From positions 434,001-498,000 of the forward strand of contig NZ_BMRC01000006.1 of the NCBI RefSeq assembly GCF_014648435.1: 64,000 nucleotides of DNA. The letters are read 5' to 3'. The DNA is from Nonomuraea spiralis (lineage in GTDB: Bacteria; Actinomycetota; Actinomycetes; Streptosporangiales; Streptosporangiaceae). Each line of letters begins with the position of its first letter. Position 1 is the stretch's first letter. Below, in pieces: positions 51,651 through 61,508 of this stretch. The notes beneath the pieces were generated by a model. That model worked only from the letters and a program-made list of their open reading frames with translations, made no database searches and was not told the DNA's origin. The translations under genes and the position numbers were made by a program.

Positions 51651-54600
51651 TTGACTGCCATGCCTTCATCCCAGAACGGTGCCGGGTTGTTCTTAGAGTC
51701 GGCGGGCGCCAGGGCGCTCCTCGTCGGCAGTGGGGCGCATCGTGAGGGTTCGCGGTTCCCCGAGGTGCCGGCTGCGGCCCCTACGGTGATCCAGCTCGGC
51801 CGGTGCCTCACCGAACATGCGGGGCTGGCCCCCGCCCGGATGAAGACCCTCCTCGACCCCGAGGACCCGGCGCGGCTGATCAACGCCGTCAGCCGCATGG
51901 CGGCGGCTGCGACGACGGTCATGCTGTTCCACTTCGTCGGCCATGGCGTCATCGGCCCGGACCGCAAGCTCTACCTGGCGACGCAGGCGAGCATGGATCT
52001 CAGCGTGGGCGACCCCGCATACCAGGCGCTGCCCTTCTCGTCGCTGCGGCTCACACTGTCGCAGTCACCCGCCGAGCTCGTCGTGATCGTGCTCGACTGC
52101 TGTTTCGCCGGCAGGGCGAACCCCATCGGGTCGCCCGCGGGGCTGGATCTGCTGGACACCCCGTGGCCGGGGGCCTATCTGTTGAGCGCGTCGAGCGCCG
52201 GCGAGCGGGCATGGGTGTTGCCGGGGAAGCCGTACACGGCGTTCACCAGTGCACTCATCGAGTTGCTCGACTCCGGTGATCCAGCCGGGCCTCCCGGGCT
52301 CACGCTGGACCACGTCTACCGGCACCTCGCCCGGGTTCTACCGGAGATGGGACTGCCGCGCCCGCGGCGGCAGGCGTTCGATCTGGGCGGCATGCAGGTG
52401 CTCGCGCCGAACGTGGCCTACCGATCACCCGAGCCGCCGCCGGTCCCCTCTCGGACCCCGGGGGACGACGACAGCCCCTATCGAGGACTGGCCGCGTACG
52501 GGGCGCAGGACGCCCGGTACTTCTTCGGCCGGGACGAGCTGACTCAGAACCTGGCGGCCAGGATCGGTACGACCGACCCGGGCCACGGCCCGATCCTGGT
52601 CACGGGACCTTCGGGCTCGGGCAAGTCGTCGCTGCTGCGCGCGGGGGTGGTCCCCGCGCTCCGGGCCGCCGACCCGCGTGCGAGGTCGCTGATCCTCAGC
52701 CCCGGCCCCGACCCTCTCACCTCCTTTGTCAGGCGCGTCACAGCGCTCGGACGCGGCCCGGAAGAGTCGCAGCCGTCCACCGCGGAACTGGTCCGGCAGA
52801 TAGAGGAGAACGCCGCCGTCGCAGACCGGCTCCTCGCCGAGGCGATCAGCGCCAACCCCGCCGTCGACCGGCTCCATGTGATCGTCGACCAGTTCGAGGA
52901 GACGTTCACGGACTGCTCCGACGAACGCCGGCGCAGGAGCTTCGTCGCGGCCCTGGCGGCCCTGACCAGCTCCGTCGTGGTCATCGCCCTGCGCTCCGAC
53001 TTCTTCGGCCACTGCGCCGCCCATCCCGAACTCCTCGCCGCCATGGCGAGCCCGTTCATCGTGAGCGCCATGAACACGGCCGAGCTCTGCGAAGTGATCG
53101 AGAAACCGGCCCAGGTCAAAGGTCTCGCGCTGGAAGCGGGCCTCGTCCAGCTGCTGTTGGAGGACCTCGGCGCGTACAGCGAGGCACCCGGCTCCCACAG
53201 CAACCTCCCGCTGCTCTCCCACGCCCTGCTCGTCACCTGGCAGCACCGCGTGGGCGACGTCCTGACCCTGGCGGCCTACCGGGCGACCGGCGGGATCACC
53301 CAGGCCATCGCCAACACGGCTGACGAGGTCATGCGCAGGCTGGGCACGTCCAGAGAGCTGCTGGCACGCCGGATCATGATCCGTCTGGTACGCCTCGGCG
53401 ACGGGACGGCGGACACACGCAGATCAGTGGCGTTGACCGAGCTCCTGCCCGCCTCCGGGACGGTCGCGCGGACCGAGGCGGAGCGCGTGCTCAGCGCGTT
53501 CGTCACCGCCCGGCTGATCACCCTGGACGCGGGCACCGCGGAGATCGCGCACGAGGCACTGCTGCGGCACTGGCCGACGTTGCGGGGCTGGATCGAGAAC
53601 GACAGGGCTGGAGAGCTCGTTCGGCAACGTCTGGAGGACGCGGCCAAGGCCTGGCACGACGACGGACGGCATCCCAGTCTCCTCGACCGCGGCCCGCGCC
53701 TGGACAACGCCCTGGCCTGGGCGGAGACCCGGGCGGGCGAGCTGGATCCGAAGACGCAGGAGTTCTTGCACGCCGGCGTCCAGAACCGCGAGAACGAACG
53801 GCGACTCGAGCGCAGGCGGGTGGTCCTGCGCCGCTGGGCGATCGCGGGCCTGGCCATGCTGACCGTCCTCGCCTCGGCGGGCGGCGGAATCGCTCTGAAG
53901 CTGCAGGCCGATACCCGGCGCGAGCAGATTCTCACGCTCTCCCGGCAAGGGGCCTTCCGCGCCGACGCCATGCGTGGACGCGACCCCGGGACGGCAGCGC
54001 AGCTCAGCCTGATCGCCTATCGCATCTCCCCCACCGAGCAGGCTCAGAGCAGCCTCCTCTCGGCGTCCGGCACCCCCACAGGCATCAAGCTGAGCGGACA
54101 CACCGGTCCGGTGATCGGCGTCGCCTTCCGGCCTGACGGCCGCGTGGTGTCGAGCATCGGCTCCGACAACACGGTGCGGTTCTGGGATGTCGCGCGGCAG
54201 CGCCAGGTGGGCATGCTGAAGGAGCCTGATCTGCCGCACGGCACCGTCTACGAGGCCGTCTGGTCGGGCGACGGCAAGTCGGTCCTGGTCAACTACCGAG
54301 GGGACGCCGCCTCCCAGTTGTGGGACGTGAGCGATGTCGCCCGTCCCAAGCTGATCGGCCCGTTGTCGCAGACCAAGGGCGCCTGGACGACGGCCGTCCG
54401 CCATGACGGGCAGCTGATCGCGGCTTCGGGGCCGTCGGGGCCGACGGTGTTGTTCGACGCGAGAACCCCGGACCGGATCGCCGCCCAGCTCGGCGGGTTC
54501 TCCATCGGCGGGTCCTGGTTTCTCGCTTTCTCGCCGAACGGGCAAACGCTCCTGGTAACCCAGAGCTCGTGGAACGCGGAGCTCTGGGATGTCCGCGACC

Positions 54601-56102
54601 CTTATCGTCCGGAATCTTATTCACTATTGCCGAGCTCGGCCGGGGCGGGCACCGCCGACTTCTCAAGCGACGGCACCAGGCTCGCCGTTGCCGATATGCT
54701 CGTCTCACTGGCCGTCTTTGACGTAGAGAATCCCGCCGAGCCGAAGAAGCTGGCCGATCTGAAACTCAATCAGAAAACATCGGAACGACCTACGAGCGTC
54801 TCGTTCAGCCCGGACGGATCCCTGCTTGCCGCCGCCTACCAGAATGAGGACATGGTGCGGATCTGGGACGTGGCCGCCAAACGCGTCGTCTACTCGCTGC
54901 CACAGGTCGGACCGGTTCAGGCTCTTGACTTCTCTCCCTCCGGAGACTCGGTCGCCACAGCGGGGAACGACGGGGCGGTGCGGATCTGGACCTTGGCCCA
55001 GTGGCCGATCGCCTCGCACTCCGACCTCCCCAATGTGGTCACGTTCTCGCCGGACGGAAAGTCCCTCGCATCGGCGGGAATGGACGGCGTGCGAATCTGG
55101 GACATCACGCCGGAAGGCGGTTTGCACTCATCAGCAATGTTGGAGGGAGGAACCAACAACACCGAATCCGTGCTCGCCTTCACGGCGGACGGCAAGCGCC
55201 TGTATTTTTCCGGAAGCATCGGCCAGTCATTGTATGACTCCTCAAAAGACGGGAAGCCGTCAGAGATAAGGCAACGTAAAACAGTCGACTTCGGGCAGGC
55301 GGCCGGCCTGGTCGTGGCGAAGGACCGGCGGATCCTCGCGCTCGGCGCCGAGCCGAGCGGTGGCACCGGAACCACGCTGCGCGGAGCCGTGCCCATCCAG
55401 ATCTGGTCCCTCGACGCACAGGGCCGCCTCGATGGCCAACTGTCCTCGATCAGTCTCGGAACGGGCGACAATCCACCGGCTCCCGTGTCCCTCGCCATGG
55501 ACCCGACGGGACGCATCCTGATCGGCGGCATAGACGACGGCTCGATCCGCGTCTGGGATGTCTCCGACCCCAAGCGGCCTCGGGGCATCGCCAATCTCAC
55601 CGGCGGCAAAAGGGCGATCAACAACATCGCGATCGACCCGGCGGCCAAGGTGCTCGCCGTGGCGGCGGACGACCAGCCGGTGCGGCTCTGGGACATCTCC
55701 GATCCCGCGCGGCCGGCGCCGAAGGCCGTGCTCCCCGACGTCATGGGACGTGCCCTGAAACTGGCCTTCGACCGGCGCGGCACGTTGCTCGCGGTGGGAG
55801 GCGACGACAGATCCGTCCGCGTTTTCGATGTGGCCGGCAGCCCCCGCCTGGCGATCACACTTCAGGCGCACGAGGGGCCGGTGCGCGCGGTGTCCTTCAG
55901 CCCGGTGGACGATCTCCTGGCCAGCGTCGGCGAGGACAACACCGTACGACTCTGGGACCTGGACGAGAACCGCGTGGCCGCCCGCATCTGCGCGCTCAAC
56001 GTGACCATGATGACCGAGGAGGAATGGCAGCGCTACGTTCCTGGCCTGCCGTATGACCCGCCCTGCGAGAACGGAAGACTCACCCCGATCACCGACGAAT
56101 GA
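51651..56102 (+). CDS. Caspase-nSTAND-transmembrane-WD40 conflict protein
   Basis: A 1483-aa protein. Residues 15-250 are a caspase-like domain with H98 in FVGHG and C151 in VLDCCFAGRA. Residues 275-600 are a STAND NTPase (nSTAND1 type: SPYRGLAAYGAQDARYFFGRDEL), with Walker A GPSGSGKSS at 319-327 and Walker B VIVDQFEETF. One membrane helix lies at about 727-745. From about 813 to 1440 there are around 12-14 WD40 blades (GHTGPVIGVAFRPDGRVVSSI, DNTVRFWDV). The TTG at 51651 has GGGGAG upstream; an ATG is nine bases on. STAND switches of this kind sense a ligand through the repeats and unleash the protease. An EACC1-like gene follows 10 bases later. Confidence 0.92.
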   Translation: MTAMPSSQNGAGLFLESAGARALLVGSGAHREGSRFPEVPAAAPTVIQLGRCLTEHAGLAPARMKTLLDPEDPARLINAVSRMAAAATTVMLFHFVGHGVIGPDRKLYLATQASMDLSVGDPAYQALPFSSLRLTLSQSPAELVVIVLDCCFAGRANPIGSPAGLDLLDTPWPGAYLLSASSAGERAWVLPGKPYTAFTSALIELLDSGDPAGPPGLTLDHVYRHLARVLPEMGLPRPRRQAFDLGGMQVLAPNVAYRSPEPPPVPSRTPGDDDSPYRGLAAYGAQDARYFFGRDELTQNLAARIGTTDPGHGPILVTGPSGSGKSSLLRAGVVPALRAADPRARSLILSPGPDPLTSFVRRVTALGRGPEESQPSTAELVRQIEENAAVADRLLAEAISANPAVDRLHVIVDQFEETFTDCSDERRRRSFVAALAALTSSVVVIALRSDFFGHCAAHPELLAAMASPFIVSAMNTAELCEVIEKPAQVKGLALEAGLVQLLLEDLGAYSEAPGSHSNLPLLSHALLVTWQHRVGDVLTLAAYRATGGITQAIANTADEVMRRLGTSRELLARRIMIRLVRLGDGTADTRRSVALTELLPASGTVARTEAERVLSAFVTARLITLDAGTAEIAHEALLRHWPTLRGWIENDRAGELVRQRLEDAAKAWHDDGRHPSLLDRGPRLDNALAWAETRAGELDPKTQEFLHAGVQNRENERRLERRRVVLRRWAIAGLAMLTVLASAGGGIALKLQADTRREQILTLSRQGAFRADAMRGRDPGTAAQLSLIAYRISPTEQAQSSLLSASGTPTGIKLSGHTGPVIGVAFRPDGRVVSSIGSDNTVRFWDVARQRQVGMLKEPDLPHGTVYEAVWSGDGKSVLVNYRGDAASQLWDVSDVARPKLIGPLSQTKGAWTTAVRHDGQLIAASGPSGPTVLFDARTPDRIAAQLGGFSIGGSWFLAFSPNGQTLLVTQSSWNAELWDVRDPYRPESYSLLPSSAGAGTADFSSDGTRLAVADMLVSLAVFDVENPAEPKKLADLKLNQKTSERPTSVSFSPDGSLLAAAYQNEDMVRIWDVAAKRVVYSLPQVGPVQALDFSPSGDSVATAGNDGAVRIWTLAQWPIASHSDLPNVVTFSPDGKSLASAGMDGVRIWDITPEGGLHSSAMLEGGTNNTESVLAFTADGKRLYFSGSIGQSLYDSSKDGKPSEIRQRKTVDFGQAAGLVVAKDRRILALGAEPSGGTGTTLRGAVPIQIWSLDAQGRLDGQLSSISLGTGDNPPAPVSLAMDPTGRILIGGIDDGSIRVWDVSDPKRPRGIANLTGGKRAINNIAIDPAAKVLAVAADDQPVRLWDISDPARPAPKAVLPDVMGRALKLAFDRRGTLLAVGGDDRSVRVFDVAGSPRLAITLQAHEGPVRAVSFSPVDDLLASVGEDNTVRLWDLDENRVAARICALNVTMMTEEEWQRYVPGLPYDPPCENGRLTPITDE

Positions 56103-56112
56103 AGGAGTCTCC

Positions 56113-56490
56113 TTGGCCGTTCAGCTGAGCCTCCAAAGCGACGACACCGCCGACATGACATGGGACCTGCACACCTGGCTGTCCGACGAGCCGGAGTTGC
56201 GCCGCAACGTGCGGGTCGTGCAACACGATCCCGAGCCGGGCGCGCTGGGCCCGGTCGTGGACGGCCTGCAGCTTGCGTTGGGCAGCGGTGGAGCGTTCGC
56301 AACGGCGGCGACCGTCATCATCGCCTGGCTGCGGGCACAGCGCGGATCGGTGACGGTCAAGTTCACCCGCGAAGGACAGTCGAGCCTGGAGGTCTCCGCC
56401 ACCGGAGTCAAGAATCTGGACGCCGCAGGGATGCGGGAGCTCACCGAGCATCTCACCCGCATCCTCGACGAAACGGCGAACAAGCCGTAA
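56113..56490 (+). CDS. EACC1-like effector-associated small protein
   Basis: A 125-aa protein: a charged N-terminal part (VQLSLQSDDTADMTWDLHTWLSDEPELRR), one hydrophobic helix (LQLALGSGGAFATAATVIIAWL) and a beta-rich tail (SVTVKFTREGQSSLEVSATGVKNLD). This matches the layout of effector-associated constant component 1 (EACC1), a fixed partner in NTP-dependent conflict systems. I chose the TTG at 56113 because AAGGAG lies five bases upstream; the frame opens earlier inside the preceding gene. It is surely co-transcribed with the caspase-STAND gene. Confidence 0.8.
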   Translation: MAVQLSLQSDDTADMTWDLHTWLSDEPELRRNVRVVQHDPEPGALGPVVDGLQLALGSGGAFATAATVIIAWLRAQRGSVTVKFTREGQSSLEVSATGVKNLDAAGMRELTEHLTRILDETANKP

Positions 56491-56675
56491 CGAGCGGTTT
56501 CCCGTCTCTCGGAACCGGGGCGTTCACAAGACGGTCAAACCGTACTGCGGCAGTCCGGTGGCGGTCTTGCTACGGCGGGTCCGGGATGCCGTCGCGGATC
56601 CCCGCGAAGACGGGCGGCGTCGTCTTCGCGGCTTCACGTAGATCGTCAGGTGGTCGCGCGCTGGTGGAGGACGGG

Positions 56676-57215
56676 TTATTCCGTCAGTGCGCCGAAGACG
56701 TAGGAGCCGGGGGCGTTCGGGTCGTCGCCGGACCAGAACTCGGTCCAGTGGGTGCGGAACTCGTCGCGGGTGAGGTGGCCGTCGCCGTCCAGGTCGAGGC
56801 GCGGGAAGATCTCATCGGTCGCCGAGGGCGTCCCGTTCCACGTCTCGATGAGCGCGCCGTACTCCGAACGGGAGATGCGGCCGTCGCCGTTGAGGTCGAT
56901 GGCCTCGAACATCGCGTCGGCGGTGCCGGAGACCGCGTCGGCCATGTCACCGAGCCCTTCCACGACGCGAAGCACCTCGTCGAGGGAGACGCCCTCGTCG
57001 CCGCCGGGGACGGAGGCGGCCCGGAGCACCGGCCACCAACCGGTCATGACGGAGGCCAGTCGCTCCGGGTCGACGGCCCCCGCGACGGCCGTCCAGCGCT
57101 GGGCGAGCGCCTGGAAGTCGGCCTGGGTCAGCAGGCCGTCGCCGTCCGCGTCCATCGCCCGGAAGACTCCGCCGACCTTTCTCCGCTGGAACTCACTGGC
57201 CACATTCGCCTCCAT
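56676..57215 (-). CDS. EF-hand calcium-binding protein (calerythrin-like)
   Basis: A 179-aa soluble protein with four EF-hand positions. Three are canonical: DADGDGLLTQADF (about 22-34), DLNGDGRISRSEY and DLDGDGHLTRDEF. The second hand is degenerate (GGDEGVSLDEV). The size and hand spacing match calerythrin/CabD-type calcium buffers of actinomycetes. The ATG at 57215 has a weak upstream site. It is monocistronic. Confidence 0.92.
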   Translation of the reverse strand: MEANVASEFQRRKVGGVFRAMDADGDGLLTQADFQALAQRWTAVAGAVDPERLASVMTGWWPVLRAASVPGGDEGVSLDEVLRVVEGLGDMADAVSGTADAMFEAIDLNGDGRISRSEYGALIETWNGTPSATDEIFPRLDLDGDGHLTRDEFRTHWTEFWSGDDPNAPGSYVFGALTE

Positions 57216-57301
57216 TTTTCGGGAGACTCAATGCTGTCGAGAGATCACTAAACGTGACCATAGCCATTTGAGTGACGAACTTGTCACGCAGTGTGGAAGG
57301 C

Positions 57302-58048
57302 TCACATCCGGGAGCGGAGTACGTCGACCTCGCAGCCCGGCGCGAACGGGTCGAAGCCGTGCTCGACCAGCCAGCGGACCGCCACCAGGCTTCGCAACGA
57401 CCACCACGCGCGGATCACGTCGAGGTCGACGTCGGTGCCGTAGCCGGCCAGGACGTCGCCAAGGCGCTCCTCGTGCCCGAGCGTCAGGATGGCCAGGTCG
57501 AACATGGCATCGCCCCGGCTCGCCTCGGACCAGTCGATCACGCCGGTGACCTGGTCACCGTCGACGAACACGTGGGTGATCTGCAGGTCGCCGTGCGTGA
57601 ACACCGGTGTCCACGGCCGGAGTGCGGCCTCGGCGACCTTGCGGTTGCGGGTGACCAGGTCGGCGGGAAGGACGTCGTCCGCGAGGAGCCGTTCGCATTC
57701 GCCGTCGAGGCGCGAGGCGATCTCGTCGAGGCTCGGGCCGGGCCAGGGCGGCAGGGGCGCGTCGTGCAACGTCCGTATGGCGGCGCCAGCGGCGGCCCAG
57801 GCCGCCGGTGACGCGGTGGACGGTTCGCCGAGGCGGCCGAGCGCCGTCCCGGGGACGGCGGCGAGCGCGAGCACGGGCGGCCTGCGCCACAGGACCTCCG
57901 GAGTCGGGATCGGCGCGATGGCCATCGCCTCGACCTCGACGTCGGTACGTGTCTGATCGGTATCGATCTTCAGGAACACGTCCCCAACCCGCAGCGTCGC
58001 ACGCTCGTTGTGGGCGACGACGACCTCCAGCTCCTCCATGCCGGCCAT
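57302..58048 (-). CDS. APH-fold phosphotransferase
   Basis: A 248-aa protein of the aminoglycoside/choline kinase fold: N-lobe LRVGDVFLKIDTD with the ATP lysine, catalytic loop VFTHGDLQITHVFVD and metal-binding IDWSEASRGD. Most family members have N where this one has H in the catalytic loop. Family members phosphorylate aminoglycosides, macrolides, homoserine or other small molecules; the substrate cannot be assigned. The ATG at 58048 or 58039 could be used. It diverges from the subtilisin gene. Confidence 0.82.
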   Translation of the reverse strand: MAGMEELEVVVAHNERATLRVGDVFLKIDTDQTRTDVEVEAMAIAPIPTPEVLWRRPPVLALAAVPGTALGRLGEPSTASPAAWAAAGAAIRTLHDAPLPPWPGPSLDEIASRLDGECERLLADDVLPADLVTRNRKVAEAALRPWTPVFTHGDLQITHVFVDGDQVTGVIDWSEASRGDAMFDLAILTLGHEERLGDVLAGYGTDVDLDVIRAWWSLRSLVAVRWLVEHGFDPFAPGCEVDVLRSRM

Positions 58049-58219
58049 TGTCTCGGGGCGATCATCGATGTCGCCACGGGTTTTCGCGCGGGAGGGCACG
58101 CCTGACCGCGTGCGATCGTCCGGCGGCCTCGTGCACGGCGCCGGCGGGGTGGTGTCCGAGCGATCACCCGCGCCCGGTCGGCCCGTGAAGAAGGGACGCG
58201 CGTCCCGCCAATAGGGAAT

Positions 58220-61200
58220 GTGATCTTCAGAACGACAGCGATCTCGCTGACCGTCATGCTCCTCGGAGCCACCCAGCCCAGTGCGGCGGCGCCGCCGCCG
58301 CCGGGCGGCCCTGCCCGTACCGTGACGTTGATCACGGGCGACCGGGTGACCGTCACGGCCGACGCCGTGCGCGTCTCGCCGGGCAAGGGCCGTAAGAACG
58401 TCGTCTTCAGTACGCGCAAGTTCGGCGACCGGCTGCGCGTCGTCCCCGGCGACGCCTCTCCCCTGCTGGCCGGCGGCCGGCTCGACCCGCGCCTGTTCGA
58501 CGTGACGACCCTGCTGGAGTACGGCCCCGGCGCCCTGCCCCTCATCGTCGCGGGCCCGGACGGCGCCCGGCGGCCCGGCCTGGCCGCCAAGGGCATGGCG
58601 GTGACCCTCGACCTGCCCGCCGTGAACGGCGCCGCCGTACGCTACGACGCCGCCGCCGGCTCCTGGGCGGACCTACGGAACTCGTTGTCCGCCGGCACCG
58701 CCAAGGTCTGGCTGGACGGCCGGGCGACGCTCTCCCTGGACGCCAGCGTCAAGCAGATCGGCGCGCCCACCGCCTGGGCGAAGGGCTACACGGGGGCCGG
58801 CGTGAAGGTCGCCGTCCTGGACACCGGCATCGACGACACCCATCCCGACCTGGCCGGCAAGGTCGTGGCCCGCCGGAACTTCGCCGGCACCGACACAGAC
58901 GCGGACGTCGTCGGGCACGGCACCCACGTGGCCTCGACCATCGCCGGGACCGGCGAGCGCTACCGCGGCGTCGCGCCGGGCGCCACGCTCCTGGACGCCA
59001 AGGTGTGCGCCGAGCGCTGGTGCGCCGACTCGGCGATCCTGGCAGGCATGCAGTGGGCCGCCGAGCAGGGCGCCAAGGTGGCGAACCTCAGCCTCGGCTC
59101 GCCGGACTCCCCCGGCCTGGACCCTCTGGAGGAGGCCGTCCAGACGCTTTCCGAGCGGTACGGCATCCTCTTCGTCGTGGCCGCCGGCAACACCGGCAAG
59201 CCGGGCAGCGTCTCCTCGCCCTCCACCGCGGACGCGGCCCTGTCGGTCGGCGCGGTGGACCGGTCGGACCGGGCGGCCCTCTTCTCCAGCGCCGGTCCCC
59301 GTCCGGGCGACTCGGCGCTGAAGCCCGACCTCACCGCGCCGGGTGTCGCCATCACGGCGGCGCGCGGCAAGGACTCACCCGGCGACGGCCCGTACGTCGC
59401 GATGTCCGGCACCTCCATGGCCACCCCGCACGTGGCCGGGTCGGCCGCGATCCTGGCCGGGCTGCGCCCGGACTGGACGCCCGAGCAGCTCAAGGGCGCG
59501 TTGACGGCCACAGCCCGGCCGCAGCCGGACACCGGGATCTTCACCCAGGGCGCCGGCCGGGTCGACGTGGCCCGCGCGATCGGCCAGACGGTGACCACGT
59601 CGCCGGCGTCCGTGAGCTTCGGCCGCGTCGCCTGGCCGCACGACGACGACGAGCCGGTCACCAGGAAGATCGCCTACCGCAACGACGGGCCCGAGCCGGT
59701 GACGTTGCGCCTGTCGCCGCGGGCCGGCGCGTCCGTGTTCACGGTGACGCCCAGCACGCTGACCGTGCCCGCCGGCGGCCGGGCGGAGGCGACCGTCACC
59801 GCCGACACCCGCGGCGACGCGCCCGACGGGCCGCTCGGCGGGTACCTGGAGGCCACCGCCGAGGGCGGCACGTCGGTGAGCACGCCGCTGGCCGTGGTCA
59901 AGGAGGTCGAGAGCTACGAGCTGACCCTCGACCGGACGGGCGCTGCGGAGGCGACGACCACTGTCTACCGGACCGACGTCGACAGGAAGGACCTGAACCC
60001 GGTCACCGTCCCGCCGGGCGGCAAGGTCACGCTGCGGCTGGCCAAGGGCACCTACGTCATCGACAGCCAGACCGTCGACGACCAGGGCTTCACCATGCTG
60101 GTCCACCCCGGCCTGCGCCTGGACCGGGACCGGTCCGTACGGCTGGATCCGGCCGAGGCGCGGCCGGTGTCCATCGCGGCGCCGGACCCGGCGGCCAGGC
60201 ACCTGCTGACCGATGTGATCTACAGCGGCCGTACGCTCGACGGCGCCCCCTACTACATGAGCGTGACGGCCACCTTGTTCGACGCCGCGCCGCGCATCCG
60301 TACCGCGCAGGTCGGGTCCGGCCGGTACGACCTGCTGACCACGGTCGCGGGGAACTGGGCGGTGCCAGGGCCGGGCGGTGACCTGACGGGCAGCGCCGAG
60401 GCGTACCGGCTGGCGTGGTTCGTCCGGGGACAGGTGCCCACGGGCTTCAGCCGCCGGGTCGGGCGCGAGGACCTGGCCACGGTCCGCAGGGACTACGGCG
60501 CGCCGATGCCCGACACGTACGCGGAGATCGCGAGCGGCGCCTGGCCCGCGGACCGGCCGTACTTCAACATCGTGTTCTCGACCGACTTCCGGCCGCCGTT
60601 CAGGCACACGGAGTACGTCAACACCGACGGCGGGATCCGCTGGAAGAACGGCTATATGGAGATGGGGCCGACCTGGGGAGGCTTCCTGGACTCGGCCGCC
60701 ACCAGGTACGAGGCGGGACGCGCGTACGACGAGATCTGGAACCGCGGCGTCTTCGGCCCCGCGCCGATCGACGAAGAGGACACGCCACTGATCTCCCGCG
60801 AGGGTGACGTGATCTCCGCGTTCCCGCTGCTCTACGCCGACGGGGCCGGGCATCCGGGGTTGTCGGAGGTGTCCAGGGCGCGGATCGCCCTCTACCGTGA
60901 CGGCGAGCTCGTGGCGGAGGAGCCGTACATGGGGGCCAAGTTCGGGGTGCCCGCCGGGGAGGCGGCGTACCGGCTGGAGGTGGAGGCCGAGCGCGGTTCG
61001 CGGCCGATCTCCACGCGTACGGCGGTCACCTGGACGTTCCGCTCGGCCGGCGGCCGGGACGGGGCGCTGCCGCTGCCGGTCGTCGCCTTCTCGCCCGCGC
61101 TGGACCCGGCCGGGACCGCGCCCGCCGGGCGGGCGTTCGCGGTGCCGGTGGTGGTGCGCGGACCGGCGGGGACGGTACGGAAGCCGTCCGTGGACGTCTC

Positions 61201-61360
61201 CTACGACGACGGCCGCACCTGGCAGCCGGCACCGGTCACCGGCGGCGCCGTACGGCTGCGCCACCCGGCCGCGGCGGGCTTCGTGTCCCTGCGCGCCCGC
61301 GCCACCGGCGGCGGCGGCACCGTGGAGCAGACCATCATCCGCGCCTACCGGATCGCCTGA
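58220..61360 (+). CDS. Secreted S8 subtilisin-like protease, multidomain
   Basis: A 1046-aa secreted serine protease. A signal peptide ends near residue 23 and a propeptide runs to about 175. The catalytic triad is D201 (VLDTGIDDTHPDL), H233 (VGHGTHVAST) and S399 (SGTSMATPHVAG), with N324 in VVAAGNTG. After the catalytic domain there are about 600 residues of beta-rich extensions (PVTLRLSPRAGASVFTVTP onward), which probably bind substrate or cell wall. The GTG at 58220 has GGGA close upstream. This is a large actinomycete subtilase of the S8A type, possibly for nutrient acquisition. Confidence 0.93.
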   Translation: MIFRTTAISLTVMLLGATQPSAAAPPPPGGPARTVTLITGDRVTVTADAVRVSPGKGRKNVVFSTRKFGDRLRVVPGDASPLLAGGRLDPRLFDVTTLLEYGPGALPLIVAGPDGARRPGLAAKGMAVTLDLPAVNGAAVRYDAAAGSWADLRNSLSAGTAKVWLDGRATLSLDASVKQIGAPTAWAKGYTGAGVKVAVLDTGIDDTHPDLAGKVVARRNFAGTDTDADVVGHGTHVASTIAGTGERYRGVAPGATLLDAKVCAERWCADSAILAGMQWAAEQGAKVANLSLGSPDSPGLDPLEEAVQTLSERYGILFVVAAGNTGKPGSVSSPSTADAALSVGAVDRSDRAALFSSAGPRPGDSALKPDLTAPGVAITAARGKDSPGDGPYVAMSGTSMATPHVAGSAAILAGLRPDWTPEQLKGALTATARPQPDTGIFTQGAGRVDVARAIGQTVTTSPASVSFGRVAWPHDDDEPVTRKIAYRNDGPEPVTLRLSPRAGASVFTVTPSTLTVPAGGRAEATVTADTRGDAPDGPLGGYLEATAEGGTSVSTPLAVVKEVESYELTLDRTGAAEATTTVYRTDVDRKDLNPVTVPPGGKVTLRLAKGTYVIDSQTVDDQGFTMLVHPGLRLDRDRSVRLDPAEARPVSIAAPDPAARHLLTDVIYSGRTLDGAPYYMSVTATLFDAAPRIRTAQVGSGRYDLLTTVAGNWAVPGPGGDLTGSAEAYRLAWFVRGQVPTGFSRRVGREDLATVRRDYGAPMPDTYAEIASGAWPADRPYFNIVFSTDFRPPFRHTEYVNTDGGIRWKNGYMEMGPTWGGFLDSAATRYEAGRAYDEIWNRGVFGPAPIDEEDTPLISREGDVISAFPLLYADGAGHPGLSEVSRARIALYRDGELVAEEPYMGAKFGVPAGEAAYRLEVEAERGSRPISTRTAVTWTFRSAGGRDGALPLPVVAFSPALDPAGTAPAGRAFAVPVVVRGPAGTVRKPSVDVSYDDGRTWQPAPVTGGAVRLRHPAAAGFVSLRARATGGGGTVEQTIIRAYRIA

Positions 61361-61391
61361 CAGCGGGCGGCTAGTCGCTCAGCGCGCGCAG

Positions 61392-61473
61392 AGCTCGGGG
61401 ACGAGCACACCGGGAATCCCGCTTGATCATGCAAAGCTCCGGGACGAGCACACCCGGAATCCCGCTTGATCAT
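61392..61473 (+). repeat. Tandem 43-base repeat (two copies)
   Basis: 39 bases at 61392-61430 recur at 61435-61473 with two differences. Each contains GACGAGCACAC and GGAATCCCGCTTGATCAT. They sit just upstream of the gene at 61509 and may be a duplicated regulatory site. Confidence 0.75.
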
Positions 61474-61508
61474 TACGGCGGTGCGGCTTCCCGTTAAGCT
61501 CTGCGCGC

